Part shown: positions 25,392 to 34,342 of the stretch, piece after piece | Layout of the letters: each line of letters opens with the position of its first letter | Numbering within the stretch: position 1 is the first letter of the stretch | Assembly (NCBI RefSeq): GCF_903166585.1 | Contig: NZ_CAESCM010000002.1 | Location: forward strand, 248,001-312,000 | From: Pedobacter ghigonis | GTDB lineage: Bacteria > Bacteroidota > Bacteroidia > Sphingobacteriales > Sphingobacteriaceae | Reading direction: 5' to 3' | Length of the DNA: 64,000 nt | Translations under genes and position numbers: made by a program | Notes under the pieces: generated by a model | Seen by the model: the letters and a program-made list of their open reading frames with translations, nothing else | The model's database searches: none | Told to the model about the DNA's origin: nothing

Positions 25392-26582
25392 ATGAAAACC
25401 ATCAAAAAAATACTCTTAATTTTCATTTACGCCTTTTTTTTATCCCTATTTGGGTTATTCCTATGGCATCCATATCTGCTTAAAGTATTAAAGTACCGTA
25501 CACCAGGTGCCGAAACTTATAAAGTTTTTCCGCAGGAAATTGTACATAAAAGTGATTCAGCTTTTCATTTTATCCGGCTGGCAAGTCAGCGGAATGATCT
25601 GGATACACTTCATGTTTTAGACGGGAAAAACCAATCGGTTCCCTTAAAAGATTATCTGAAAAACGGAACAATTAATGCTTTTTTGGTTATTAGAAATGAT
25701 AGCGTGTTGTACGAAAGGTACGATAAGGGGTATAGGGATAGCACCTTAACCACTATATTTTCTGGTGCAAAAAGCATGATTTCCATTATGATTGGCCAGG
25801 CTTTGAGTGAAGGAAAAATCAGGCACTTAAGCGATAAGGTGACCGATTACATACCAGAGTTAAAGGCTAACCCTGCATTTGAACAAATTACACTGAAAAA
25901 TCTGTTGGATATGAAATCCGGACTGGATTTTCAGGATGCTATTGGAGGCATATTAAAGGCTTTCTTTTCTGATGAGGCTAAATATTATTATACCGATGAT
26001 GTTCAGGCTGAGCTGATGAAAGTGAAGCTGGTGAATAAACCCGGTACAGTTTGGAAATACAAGAGTATCGATCCGATTTTATTGGGTTGGGTGTTGAAAA
26101 AGGCAACAGGGCAATCGGTTACCCAATATTTCGAATCACATCTTTGGAAGAAGATAGGATCCGAGTATAATGCTACATGGGGTTTAGATCAGGTAAATGG
26201 AATAACCAATACCGCCAGCCGTTTTCAGGTTACAGCTATCGATCTGGCTAAAATTGGTCGATTGTATTTAAATAAAGGTAAATACAATGGCCGGCAGGTG
26301 GTACCGGAGGCTTGGGTAGAACAATCGGTAACGATTGGTGCCGAAAAACCCGCTTCGGCAAAAGGTTGGCAGCAATCTGCCCATCATTACCTCTGGTGGA
26401 TTCCGCAGGCTGGCGAAAATGGCGATTACGCAGCCGAAGGGATGCTGGGGCAGCGTTTGTATGTCGATCCGAAAACGAATACCATTATTGTGCAGTTTGC
26501 CGATCATGGCGCTGGTAATTACCCTTATCGCAGAATAAGCCGGTATTTAAGTGGCTTGCCATTTAGCTACCCTAAGCCTTAA
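25392..26582 (+). CDS. membrane-anchored serine hydrolase, class C beta-lactamase/PBP4-like
   Basis: A 396-residue protein with an N-terminal TM anchor (ILLIFIYAFFLSLFGLFLW). The catalytic S-x-x-K motif is SGAK near residue 126, and the second motif Y-x-S is WKYKS near 218. The LKNLLDMKSGLDF segment near 175 is characteristic of beta-lactamase-fold esterases and 6-aminohexanoate-type hydrolases. GMLGQRLYVDP near 358 replaces the usual HxG. Such enzymes hydrolyse esters, amides or peptidoglycan peptides in the periplasm; the substrate is not predictable. An AACCGC-type repeat follows the stop codon. Confidence 0.88.
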   Translation: MKTIKKILLIFIYAFFLSLFGLFLWHPYLLKVLKYRTPGAETYKVFPQEIVHKSDSAFHFIRLASQRNDLDTLHVLDGKNQSVPLKDYLKNGTINAFLVIRNDSVLYERYDKGYRDSTLTTIFSGAKSMISIMIGQALSEGKIRHLSDKVTDYIPELKANPAFEQITLKNLLDMKSGLDFQDAIGGILKAFFSDEAKYYYTDDVQAELMKVKLVNKPGTVWKYKSIDPILLGWVLKKATGQSVTQYFESHLWKKIGSEYNATWGLDQVNGITNTASRFQVTAIDLAKIGRLYLNKGKYNGRQVVPEAWVEQSVTIGAEKPASAKGWQQSAHHYLWWIPQAGENGDYAAEGMLGQRLYVDPKTNTIIVQFADHGAGNYPYRRISRYLSGLPFSYPKP

Positions 26583-26669
26583 CCGCGAAGTGCGCAAAGA
26601 AAATAGGCGCAAAGTACGCAATTTAGTTTCGCTTAGCGTAAAACTTAGCGTTCTTTGCGGTTAAATTTT
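26580..26669. repeat. inverted-repeat intergenic element, AACCGCAAAG type
   Basis: TTAACCGCGAAGTGCGCAAAG at the left and TTCTTTGCGGTTAA at the right are inverted partners around GCGCAAAGTACGCAA and GCTTAGCGTAAAACTTAGCG words. It overlaps the serine hydrolase stop codon. Related in style to the element at 8764-8962. Confidence 0.6.
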
Positions 26670-26690
26670 TAAACTGTACATTGCCTTTGC

Positions 26691-27734
26691 ATGGAAAACA
26701 ACGACGTAAAAATTTCGAAAAAGAAACCGATATTTCCGGTAACGCCTGCTTTGCAGAAATATTTGCGTACCTACCAGCGTGAGGCTAAGCTGCCTATTTC
26801 GTATCAGGATTTGATGCAGTTCAACGAGGCTTTTCCGTTAATGGATAAGTTTGGCAAGGATTCGCTTTGGGAAGGACCTATTTATGCCCAGGATTTAATT
26901 GAAAATCTGCATAACGGGCTGAAAGAAGTTTATGCAAACTTAAAGGCATCGGGCAATTTGCGTATTGTAGAGCATAAATACATCGATAAAATTGAATATT
27001 GTACTTTTGGGAATACGCATCCGTTCCGCATCAGGATTGTAAACCGCTTAAATGATGTTTACGATTATTTCTATATCAAAAAAGCTGATGCTTCGCGTAT
27101 TTATGGCCTGGAGATGGAAGAAATACTGTCGCCTAATCAGGTTAATTATCTGGTAGATGGTGATACGCTGGTAGAAGAGCATATTGCAGGTATCCCCGGT
27201 GATGTATTTACCAAAGGACAGTTGTATGCACCCGAATTTAACCCAACACGTATAGCAAAAGAGTTTGTAAAGTTTAACGAGCGTTGTTTAATTATGCTTT
27301 TGGGCGATATGAGGGCCTATAATTTTGTAGTTCAGATTACACCCGATTTTGATGATATTCAGTTCCGTATCAGGGCAATCGACTTTGATCAGCAGTTTTA
27401 CGAAGGGAATCTGAAGGTTTACCTGCCGCAGTTTTTTAAAGAGAACCTGCCTTATGTAAAAATGAGTATGGAGCAGCTTACCGATAAAACGGTGCTGCAA
27501 TATCAGCAGGAAGAAAGATCTTCTATCGTACATCGGGTTAGGAGCGAGCGCCACCGTTTAACTGATTTGAGGGATGTATCTAACAAAGAGGAGCTAACTA
27601 CACCCGAAAATATTGCTATGCTGAAACAGGGCATGAGCGATTATTTTAAAGATGCCAACTACCTGAAGTGCAATACCATGACCGATATTATTGAACTGAA
27701 CATTAAAAATATTATCAGACAGGTTAAACTTTAA
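26691..27734 (+). CDS. conserved hypothetical protein with protein-kinase-like motifs
   Basis: A 347-residue soluble protein that I do not recognise by name. In its middle LLGDMRAYNFVVQ near residues 202-214 has the Asp-x4-Asn spacing of a kinase catalytic loop, and IRAIDFDQQF near 226-235 fits the metal-binding DFD motif, both spaced as in aminoglycoside-phosphotransferase-like kinases. An upstream DYFYIKKADASRIYG segment could hold the ATP lysine. The N-terminal third and the Arg/Glu-rich helical C-terminus have no recognised motif. No signal peptide. Kinase activity is an inference; the gene stands alone after a repeat element. Confidence 0.6.
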   Translation: MENNDVKISKKKPIFPVTPALQKYLRTYQREAKLPISYQDLMQFNEAFPLMDKFGKDSLWEGPIYAQDLIENLHNGLKEVYANLKASGNLRIVEHKYIDKIEYCTFGNTHPFRIRIVNRLNDVYDYFYIKKADASRIYGLEMEEILSPNQVNYLVDGDTLVEEHIAGIPGDVFTKGQLYAPEFNPTRIAKEFVKFNERCLIMLLGDMRAYNFVVQITPDFDDIQFRIRAIDFDQQFYEGNLKVYLPQFFKENLPYVKMSMEQLTDKTVLQYQQEERSSIVHRVRSERHRLTDLRDVSNKEELTTPENIAMLKQGMSDYFKDANYLKCNTMTDIIELNIKNIIRQVKL

Positions 27735-27739
27735 ACAAG

Positions 27740-27769
27740 AAACGGCTGGTAAAATTACCAACCGTTTTT
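27740..27769 (+). terminator. rho-independent terminator after the kinase-like gene
   Basis: AAACGGCTGGTAA pairs with TTACCAACCGTTT (one mismatch) over a 2 bp loop followed by T residues. It lies in the convergent gap and may serve both sides. Confidence 0.7.
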
Positions 27770-27799
27770 GAGTGAATCTAGAAAGAGCGTCCAAAATTT

Positions 27800-28360
27800 T
27801 TAGGCATGCTGGCCTTCGTGAACTCCTTCGGCAAATTCCTCTACAATTTTATCGTTAAATGCGGGTAAGTCTTCTGGCGTACGGCTGGTAACTAAACCCT
27901 GGTCTACTACAACTTCCTCGTCAGACCATAAGGCACCTGCATTGATTAAATCCTGTGAAATATTTTTAACAGAAGTCATTTTGCGACCCTGAACTACATC
28001 TGCATTAATCAGCGTTTGTGGTCCATGGCAAATAGCGGCAACAGGTTTACCATCGGCAAAGAAAGACTTTACAAAAGCGAGGGCATCGGCATTAACACGC
28101 AGCTGATCTGGATTAATTACCCCGCCCGGTAAAAGTAAGCCGTTGTAATCATCGGCATTTGCTTCTGAAATGGTTTTATCCACATCTACTTCTATCGACC
28201 AATGATCGTGATCCCAGGCTTTTATTTTACCGCTTTTTGAGGAGATGATGTGAACAGTTGCGCCTTCTTCTTTTAACCTTTTTACGGGTTCTGTTAATTC
28301 TACTTCTTCAAATCCACTTTCTGAAAGAACAGCAATAATGCGGTTACTTAATCGTCCCAT
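27800..28360 (-). CDS. DJ-1/PfpI family protein (type 1 glutamine amidotransferase-like domain)
   Basis: A 186-residue cytoplasmic protein. IIAVLSESGFEEVELTEP opens the fold with the conserved Glu, YNGLLLPGG lies near 70-80, and the nucleophile-elbow Cys is in VAAICHGPQTL near residue 112. It matches the PfpI/YhbO group linked to stress, proteolysis or deglycation of glycated proteins. The final segment (HEGQHA) is short and polar. Monocistronic by spacing. Confidence 0.93.
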   Translation of the reverse strand: MGRLSNRIIAVLSESGFEEVELTEPVKRLKEEGATVHIISSKSGKIKAWDHDHWSIEVDVDKTISEANADDYNGLLLPGGVINPDQLRVNADALAFVKSFFADGKPVAAICHGPQTLINADVVQGRKMTSVKNISQDLINAGALWSDEEVVVDQGLVTSRTPEDLPAFNDKIVEEFAEGVHEGQHA

Positions 28361-28464
28361 AATCTTTTCTGTTTTTAATAGGTATGTATTAAAGACAGTT
28401 TGGGGAAGTTATTGTTTTTAGAAAGTTGAGATTGCGATTATTATGGTTGATTTAAATGGGCACT

Positions 28465-28566
28465 TGTCACCTTGAGCCTGTCGAAACGTTTTGATATCTA
28501 TTTTAGATGAAATCGTTGGATAAATCCAAATAAAATTTATAGATGCTGAAACAAGTTCAGCATTGC
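28465..28566. repeat. two short intergenic repeat copies (TTGAGCCTGTCGAA and CTGAAACAAGTTCAG types)
   Basis: GTCACCTTGAGCCTGTCGAA (from 28465) and a hairpin ATGCTGAA...TTCAGCAT (28543-28563). Both resemble short interspersed repeats common in Bacteroidota genomes. The gap between flanking genes is 224 bp and has no gene. Confidence 0.5.
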
Positions 28567-28584
28567 GCTGATGCAATGAAAGGG

Positions 28585-29331
28585 CTAATCATTAGTTCTT
28601 CGGTGCTTAACAAAATACAAAGCTAAATTGCCCGCAATAACCACGTGGTTGAAGATGTTAGGTAATAAACCATAGTATTTGCTAAAGATATTAAACCGCT
28701 CTTTTAAACTTTCGCGGTGTTTTTTCTTACTCATGCCACCAACCAGATATTTGGCTACATAACGGTGTACATTTACGATATTGGAGGCTTTTTTAGCTGC
28801 TTTGATAATCCAATCGATATCTGAGCTGTATTTATAATTTAAATCGTAAGGCACAATAATGCTGCGGCGGATATAAATGGCCTGATGACTGATATTCATG
28901 CCGTATTTAAAGCTGGTCCAGTCAAATTTTTCGGGAGCTTCGTGTCTTCTGCGGCCTAAACTTTCCCAGTTATCATTGTACATTTCGGTTTCGCCATAAT
29001 AAATATCCGCGCCTGGTGAACTGGCAAAAACTTCTTCCACTGTATGCAAGTCGTATATTTCATCCCCCGAATTCATAAAAAGCACATAGTCGCCAGTAGC
29101 CAGGGCCAAGCCTTTGTTCATGGCATCATAAATACCTTTGTCGGGCTCAGATACGATTTTCGAAATCTGGTCTTTATATTGTTCAACCACCTGCAGCGTT
29201 CCGTCAGTGGAGGCACCATCAATTACGATATATTCTATTTTTTTATAAGTCTGGTTTAAAACAGATTTTAAGGTACGTTCAATATCACGAACGTTATTGT
29301 ACACAATGGTAATGACAGTTAATTTTGGCAA
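28585..29331 (-). CDS. family 2 glycosyltransferase
   Basis: A 248-residue GT-A enzyme. LTVITIVYNNVRDIERTLKS is the N-terminal nucleotide-sugar strand, EYIVIDGASTDGTL follows near 33-46, ISEPDKGIYDAMNKGLALA and FMNSGDE near 90 give the metal-site region. The C-terminus is a hydrophobic or amphipathic helix (VVIAGNLALYFVKH). No in-frame ATG exists before the first core strand, so the start is probably the TTG at 29331 or another rare codon slightly upstream. It lies 135 bp after a family 4 glycosyltransferase on the same strand; both probably act on a surface glycan. Confidence 0.88.
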   Translation of the reverse strand: MPKLTVITIVYNNVRDIERTLKSVLNQTYKKIEYIVIDGASTDGTLQVVEQYKDQISKIVSEPDKGIYDAMNKGLALATGDYVLFMNSGDEIYDLHTVEEVFASSPGADIYYGETEMYNDNWESLGRRRHEAPEKFDWTSFKYGMNISHQAIYIRRSIIVPYDLNYKYSSDIDWIIKAAKKASNIVNVHRYVAKYLVGGMSKKKHRESLKERFNIFSKYYGLLPNIFNHVVIAGNLALYFVKHRRTND

Positions 29332-29466
29332 GGGTTGGGTTTTTTGGATTGGAGTAAATTTAATAAAGATTGTGTAATTTTTGTTTACTGTCAGTGAAAA
29401 TGAAATTGGCCAAACATTTTGAATGGGTCCATATTATATGCTAAGCTGAAAGGTAATTTCTAGCGG

Positions 29467-30738
29467 TTATTTCGGCTGTAAATCAATCAAAGTTTCGTAC
29501 AAATGAATATGTTCTGCAGCAATTACTTCTTCCGAAAAATCGGTGAGGATGCTTAACCGTGCAGCTTTTTGAATCTCATCTTTATTGGGGCGGTGGTAAA
29601 GCCACTCAATACCATTAGCCAGATCTTCGGCATTCTGGTATTCGGCCAGATAACCGTTTTGCATGTGTTTAACCATATCCGGAATGCCACCTGTAGTAAA
29701 AGCCACCACCGGAGTGGCACAGGCCAGACTTTCCATTACGGTGTTGGGCAAATTATCTTCCAGCGAGGGGGTGATAAAAGCATCAGCTGCTGAATAGCAT
29801 TTGGCCAAATGGTCATCTTTATTGATGGTGCCCAAAAAAGTAGTTTTAAACGGGAATTCGGGCATTTCGGCATTCTCCTTATTGCCGAAAATAACAATCT
29901 CAATATTTTCTTTTTGAATGCCGGAACGGCGCGCTAAAATTTCTAATGCTTCTATTAAATAAGGTGTTCCTTTATGCTTATCGTTTTTTGAGGGCATAAA
30001 GCCACTCATCAGTACAAATTTATCTGGATTAATTTTCAGGATTTTTTTTGCTTCGGCCTTTACATAAGGCTTAAAAATTTTGGTTTCGATGGTGTTCGGA
30101 ATAACGGTGGTTTTTCTGGTGCCCAGCAAACTGCTGAATTTTACCGATGCTGCCATCCACTTGCTCGGCGCTACAATATGAAAATTTAATTCGGTGTAGG
30201 CCTTCTGTTTCCTCATCCAGGTTTTATGCGAAATATCATGCTTGCCACTGATTTTTAAAATCGGGCAATTCCCACACTGCTGGTGGAAATGCTCGCAGCC
30301 ATAGCGCACGTGGCAGCCGCCGGTAAAAGCATTGCTATCATGGAAAGTCCACACAATAGGTTTTTCCAGCTCATCCAGCTGCGCTAAAAATTTAGGGTTC
30401 AGAAAACCGTGGTTAACCCAATGTAAGTGGATAATATCGGCATTTTTAACATCGGGATGGTTGATAACCGAACGGCCAAACCATTGCAAACTAAAGGGTG
30501 TTTTTACCGATTTGCTTAACCATTTTGAAAAATACCTTTCTGATAAGATATTGTAAACGGCCCTGGCTTTTTGCAAAGGCGATTTACTAAAAGTGTCTAT
30601 TTTGGGGTTTTGCCCAAATTTATAGTAAACCAATACTTTTGAATCGATTCCACTGGCTTTTAAAGCATTGCTCAGGCGTAAGCAGGCACGGCCTGCTCCA
30701 CCATTTCCATCATAGGTATTTAGGTGTACTACTTTCAA
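29467..30738 (-). CDS. family 4 glycosyltransferase
   Basis: A protein of about 423 residues with a GT-B fold. VVHLNTYDGNGGAGRACLRL is the donor-side glycine loop, IIHLHWVNHGF and WTFHDSNAFTGGCH follow near 100-140, and FITPSLEDNLPNTVMESLACATPVVAF near 330-360 is the conserved E-x7-E region. It includes the Cys-rich CHVRYGCEHFHQQCGNCP insert typical of one GT4 subgroup. The start is most likely TTG at 30738, giving M-K-V-V-H-L; the only longer option is another TTG at 30747. It is upstream of a GT2 gene. Confidence 0.9.
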   Translation of the reverse strand: MKVVHLNTYDGNGGAGRACLRLSNALKASGIDSKVLVYYKFGQNPKIDTFSKSPLQKARAVYNILSERYFSKWLSKSVKTPFSLQWFGRSVINHPDVKNADIIHLHWVNHGFLNPKFLAQLDELEKPIVWTFHDSNAFTGGCHVRYGCEHFHQQCGNCPILKISGKHDISHKTWMRKQKAYTELNFHIVAPSKWMAASVKFSSLLGTRKTTVIPNTIETKIFKPYVKAEAKKILKINPDKFVLMSGFMPSKNDKHKGTPYLIEALEILARRSGIQKENIEIVIFGNKENAEMPEFPFKTTFLGTINKDDHLAKCYSAADAFITPSLEDNLPNTVMESLACATPVVAFTTGGIPDMVKHMQNGYLAEYQNAEDLANGIEWLYHRPNKDEIQKAARLSILTDFSEEVIAAEHIHLYETLIDLQPK

Positions 30739-30744
30739 ATCAAT

Positions 30745-30752
30745 CAAAAATA
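30745..30752 (-). promoter_or_regulatory. TAnnTTTG -7 box overlapping the GT4 start region
   Basis: TATTTTTG on the minus strand lies only 6 bp ahead of the TTG at 30738. If active it would produce a leaderless or nearly leaderless message. Confidence 0.3.
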
Positions 30753-30876
30753 CATTTTATTGTTTACGATTATAAAATCTGTTGCGTAATTTCATCCACA
30801 TATTTTACCGTTCTAAAGGTTAGGCATGCCTTTTATCAAAAAAGGACTGTCTTTCCGGAGCCAAACTAACTTAATC

Positions 30877-33800
30877 ATGATTAAATCCTTACTAAAATCA
30901 CTTGCAGCCCTGGCTTTTTTATGGCCGGCGCATTCATTTGGCCAAAACCAAACTTATTTTGCTGCATATCCAGCTTTAACGCCCGATGCACAGACAATAG
31001 TATTTAGCTACGATGGCGATATTTGGAAAGTTCCTGTAAAAGGCGGTGTGGCATCGCGCATTACAGCCATGCAGGGCGAAGAAATTAATCCTAAAATATC
31101 TCCTGATGGAAAGTGGCTGGCATTTTCATCTAACCAGTTTGGTAATTACGATGTTTACCTGATGCCTGTTGCCGGTGGGGATATTAAACAGTTAACCTTT
31201 AACGATGCGTCGGATGAGGTTGATAACTGGAGCTGGGATTCGAAAACCATTTATTTTACCTCTGGACGCTACAATTCTTTTTCGAGTTATAAAGTAAATA
31301 TAAACGGAGGTACGGCGGTGCGCTTATTCAACAATTACTTTAACACTACACACCACATCGCCGAATCGCCAGGTGGGGAGTTGTTCTTTAGCGATACCTG
31401 GGAAAGTATGCGCTTTGCCAACCGTAAACATTACAAAGGAGCTTACAATCCCGATATCCAGTCTTATAACCCGAAAACAAAAAACTATAAACGTTATACC
31501 GATTATATTGGCAAAGATTTCTGGACCAGTGTAGACCAGAAGGGAAATGTGTTTTTTGTATCGGATGAGGGAAACGACGAATACAATCTCTATACCTTTA
31601 TCGGGGGTAAAAAAACAGGACTCACGAATTTCGATACCTCTATTAAACGTCCGTTCGTTGCTGCAAACGGAACTACCGTAGTATTTGAAAAAGATTATCA
31701 GTTGTACACCTACGATGTTGCAACGAAGAAAACGGAAAAAGTAAACATCAGTACATCTCGCAACCAGGTGTTGAGCAAAGAGCAGGAGTATGATGTGCGG
31801 GGCAATATTTCGGCATTTGATGTTTCAACCGATGGCAAAAAAATGGCTTTCATTTCGCGTGGCGAAGTTTTTGTAAGCGATGCTGATGGGAAGTTTATCC
31901 GCAAAATAACCAACAGTGGCGAGCGCGCAATGGAATGCAAGTGGCTGGCCGATAACAAAACGATTTTATTTAGTCAGACGGCTAACGGCTATCAAAACTG
32001 GTTTACCATAACCGGAGACGGCAAAGGAACGATAAAGCAATTAACGAAAGACAGGGCAAATAATCGCGATATTACCTTGAATAAGACCAAAACCATTGGC
32101 GTTTATTTAAGCGGTAGAAATGAACTGAAACTAATTGACCTTAAAAATTTTGAAAGCAAAACACTGGTAACCGATGAGTTTTGGGCTTTGCAAAGTGCCG
32201 CACCAAGTTTTTCTCCCAACGATGAATATGTACTTTTTACTGTTTACCGCAATTTTGAGCAGGATATTGTAGTACACAACATTAAGGGGAATAAAACCAT
32301 TAATTTAACCAATACAGGTGTTACCGAAACCGGCCCGACATGGTCGCCAGATGGGAAATACATTTTCTTTACGAGTGCACGTACCAAGCCTTCGTACCCT
32401 ACGGGTATGTCTAATGCCCATATTTACCGCATGGCTTTAGATAATTACGGAGAGCCTTTCCGTTCGGATAAATTTGACGACCTCTTTAAAGAAACCAAAC
32501 CTGCTACTACAGAAGTAAAGCTTAATCCGGCGACTCAAAATGATAAAAAGGCAAAAACAGATACGGCCAAAAAGAAAACAGAGGTTAAGCCTACGCCAAA
32601 ACCAGCAAACATAATTACCATTAATACCCAGGATATTCTGGATAGGATTGAGTTGGTTGGGCCTTCTTTTGGTGGTCAGTATGGAACGGATGCTTATGCC
32701 AAAGGCGATAAAACCTATGTGTTTTATTCTTCTAACCATGAAGGCGGTGCTCCGGGTTTGTACCGTACTACTATTGAGCCTTTTGAAGCCAATAAAACCG
32801 AAAAAGTAGCTGATGGTGGCGATTATTCACTGATTCAGGCTGGTGATAAGTTTTTTGTGTTAACGCGGGGAGTAATTAACAAGTATACTTTAGAGGCCAA
32901 TAAGCTGGATAGGGTAGACCATGGCTACAAATTTACCAGGAACTTAAATGCCGAGTTTAACCAGATGTTTTATGAAACCTGGGTAGGGCTTGATGAAAAT
33001 TTCTACGATGAGAAATTTCACGGGGTAGACTGGGATAAAATGAAAAACCGTTATGCCGCTTATTTGCCCTATGTAAATAACCGCAGTGACCTGCGCATCC
33101 TGTTAAACGATATGCTTGGAGAGCTCAACTCATCGCACATGGGCTTTAATAGTTTGGGAGCCGAAGAGCGTAAAAACTTAACCTATGTAACCAATGAAAC
33201 CGGAATTATCTTCGACGATGAAAATCCGTTAAAAGTAGCGCGTATTGTAGCTAAAAGTAATGCTGCCCACACCGGTACAAATATTTTAGCTGGCGATATT
33301 TTAATAGAAGTAAACGGAGTTAAGGTAGATGAAAACATAGACCGCGATTATTATTTCAGTAAACCTTCTTTAGATCGCGAAATGACCCTGACCTTTAACC
33401 GAAATGGCAAGCAGGTTTTCGTAAATGTACATCCCGAAAGTACCGGTGCTTTAAGAGGTAACCTGTACGATGAATGGATTACCCAAAACCATAAAAATGT
33501 AGATAAATGGAGCAATAACCGTATTGCCTATTCGTACATGAAAAATATGGGTACCGGAGAGCTGGAAACTTTCCTGCTTGATATGGTGGCTCAGGAAGAA
33601 AATAAGGAGGCCATTATATTAGACCTTCGTTACAATACCGGAGGTAATGTGCACGATGATGTGTTGAAATTCCTTTCTCAGCGTCCATACCTGCAATGGA
33701 AATACCGTGGCGGGAAATTGGCACCACAAAGTAATTTTGGCCCAGCTGCGAAGCCGATAGTACTGTTAATTAACGAGCAATCGTTAAGTGATGCCGAAAT

Positions 33801-34071
33801 GACTGCAGCTGGCTTTAAACAGTTAAAACTGGGTAAGATAATCGGTACGGAAACCTATCGCTGGATTATTTTTACTTCAGCCAAAGGTTTGGTAGATGGT
33901 TCTTCATACCGTTTACCATCGTGGGGTTGTTATACCATGGATGGTAAAAACATAGAAAAAGAAGGCGTTAAGCCCGATATTTTTGTGAAAAATACCTTCG
34001 AAGACCGCCTGGCTGATAAAGATCCGCAATTGGAAAAAGCCGTTGCTGAGATTTTGAAAGATTTGAAGTAG
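30877..34071 (+). CDS. tricorn-like S41 family peptidase, exported
   Basis: A protein of about 1064 residues. A signal peptide ends at Gly22 with mature Gln23. The tricorn-type beta-propellers cover about 25-570 (repeats of the SPDGKWLAFSSNQFG and WSPDGKYIFFTSAR kind). A Lys/Thr/Pro-rich linker lies near 560-585, the C1 helical domain near 680-760 (FYETWVGLDENFYDEKFHGVDW), a PDZ near 780-850, and the S41 core at the end with the nucleophile in NEQSLSDAEM near residue 968. It should degrade peptides in the periplasm. The ATG at 30877 is chosen because it starts the signal peptide; an upstream in-frame ATG at 30826 would bury it. Confidence 0.93.
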   Translation: MIKSLLKSLAALAFLWPAHSFGQNQTYFAAYPALTPDAQTIVFSYDGDIWKVPVKGGVASRITAMQGEEINPKISPDGKWLAFSSNQFGNYDVYLMPVAGGDIKQLTFNDASDEVDNWSWDSKTIYFTSGRYNSFSSYKVNINGGTAVRLFNNYFNTTHHIAESPGGELFFSDTWESMRFANRKHYKGAYNPDIQSYNPKTKNYKRYTDYIGKDFWTSVDQKGNVFFVSDEGNDEYNLYTFIGGKKTGLTNFDTSIKRPFVAANGTTVVFEKDYQLYTYDVATKKTEKVNISTSRNQVLSKEQEYDVRGNISAFDVSTDGKKMAFISRGEVFVSDADGKFIRKITNSGERAMECKWLADNKTILFSQTANGYQNWFTITGDGKGTIKQLTKDRANNRDITLNKTKTIGVYLSGRNELKLIDLKNFESKTLVTDEFWALQSAAPSFSPNDEYVLFTVYRNFEQDIVVHNIKGNKTINLTNTGVTETGPTWSPDGKYIFFTSARTKPSYPTGMSNAHIYRMALDNYGEPFRSDKFDDLFKETKPATTEVKLNPATQNDKKAKTDTAKKKTEVKPTPKPANIITINTQDILDRIELVGPSFGGQYGTDAYAKGDKTYVFYSSNHEGGAPGLYRTTIEPFEANKTEKVADGGDYSLIQAGDKFFVLTRGVINKYTLEANKLDRVDHGYKFTRNLNAEFNQMFYETWVGLDENFYDEKFHGVDWDKMKNRYAAYLPYVNNRSDLRILLNDMLGELNSSHMGFNSLGAEERKNLTYVTNETGIIFDDENPLKVARIVAKSNAAHTGTNILAGDILIEVNGVKVDENIDRDYYFSKPSLDREMTLTFNRNGKQVFVNVHPESTGALRGNLYDEWITQNHKNVDKWSNNRIAYSYMKNMGTGELETFLLDMVAQEENKEAIILDLRYNTGGNVHDDVLKFLSQRPYLQWKYRGGKLAPQSNFGPAAKPIVLLINEQSLSDAEMTAAGFKQLKLGKIIGTETYRWIIFTSAKGLVDGSSYRLPSWGCYTMDGKNIEKEGVKPDIFVKNTFEDRLADKDPQLEKAVAEILKDLK

Positions 34072-34101
34072 GGTTAATCGGGTATGGTGAGGAAAGATTG
34101 T

Positions 34102-34142
34102 TTTATTGTCGGATTGTTAGCTTGCTGGCAACCGACAATAAA
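34102..34142. repeat. perfect 11 bp hairpin downstream of the tricorn gene
   Basis: TTTATTGTCGG and CCGACAATAAA are exact inverted copies around a 19 bp loop, 31 bp after the tricorn-like gene stop. No T-tract follows, so it is not a standard terminator, though it could protect the 3' end. Confidence 0.5.
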
Positions 34143-34149
34143 GCTATAG

Positions 34150-34310
34150 AATGCTCTCACAGTTTAAACAATTAACCAATTTCAACGATTAACCAACTTG
34201 CATCAACTTAGCAATGAATCCAATTTAACAATCAAGCAATCGAAAGCTTTCACAGTTTAAACAGTTAACCGATTTAAACAATTAACCATTTTAGGCAGTT
34301 AACCAAATTT
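34150..34310. repeat. AACAATTAACC-rich repeat tract
   Basis: The unit CAGTTTAAACAATTAACC and close variants (aacgattaacc, aacagttaacc, ggcagttaacc) recurs at least five times before the methyltransferase gene. The 271 bp gap contains no gene. Confidence 0.6.
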
Positions 34311-34342
34311 TTCCGTTTCTTTGGAGCTGGAATTTTTAAAAT

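Noticed and set aside
26312..26538. Two overlapping plus-strand frames inside the serine hydrolase gene
   Set aside because: They are alternative frames of a gene with intact catalytic motifs and show no conserved features.
30826..30876. Upstream ATG of the tricorn-like gene
   Set aside because: It would put 17 polar residues before a complete signal peptide; the ATG at 30877 is the natural start.
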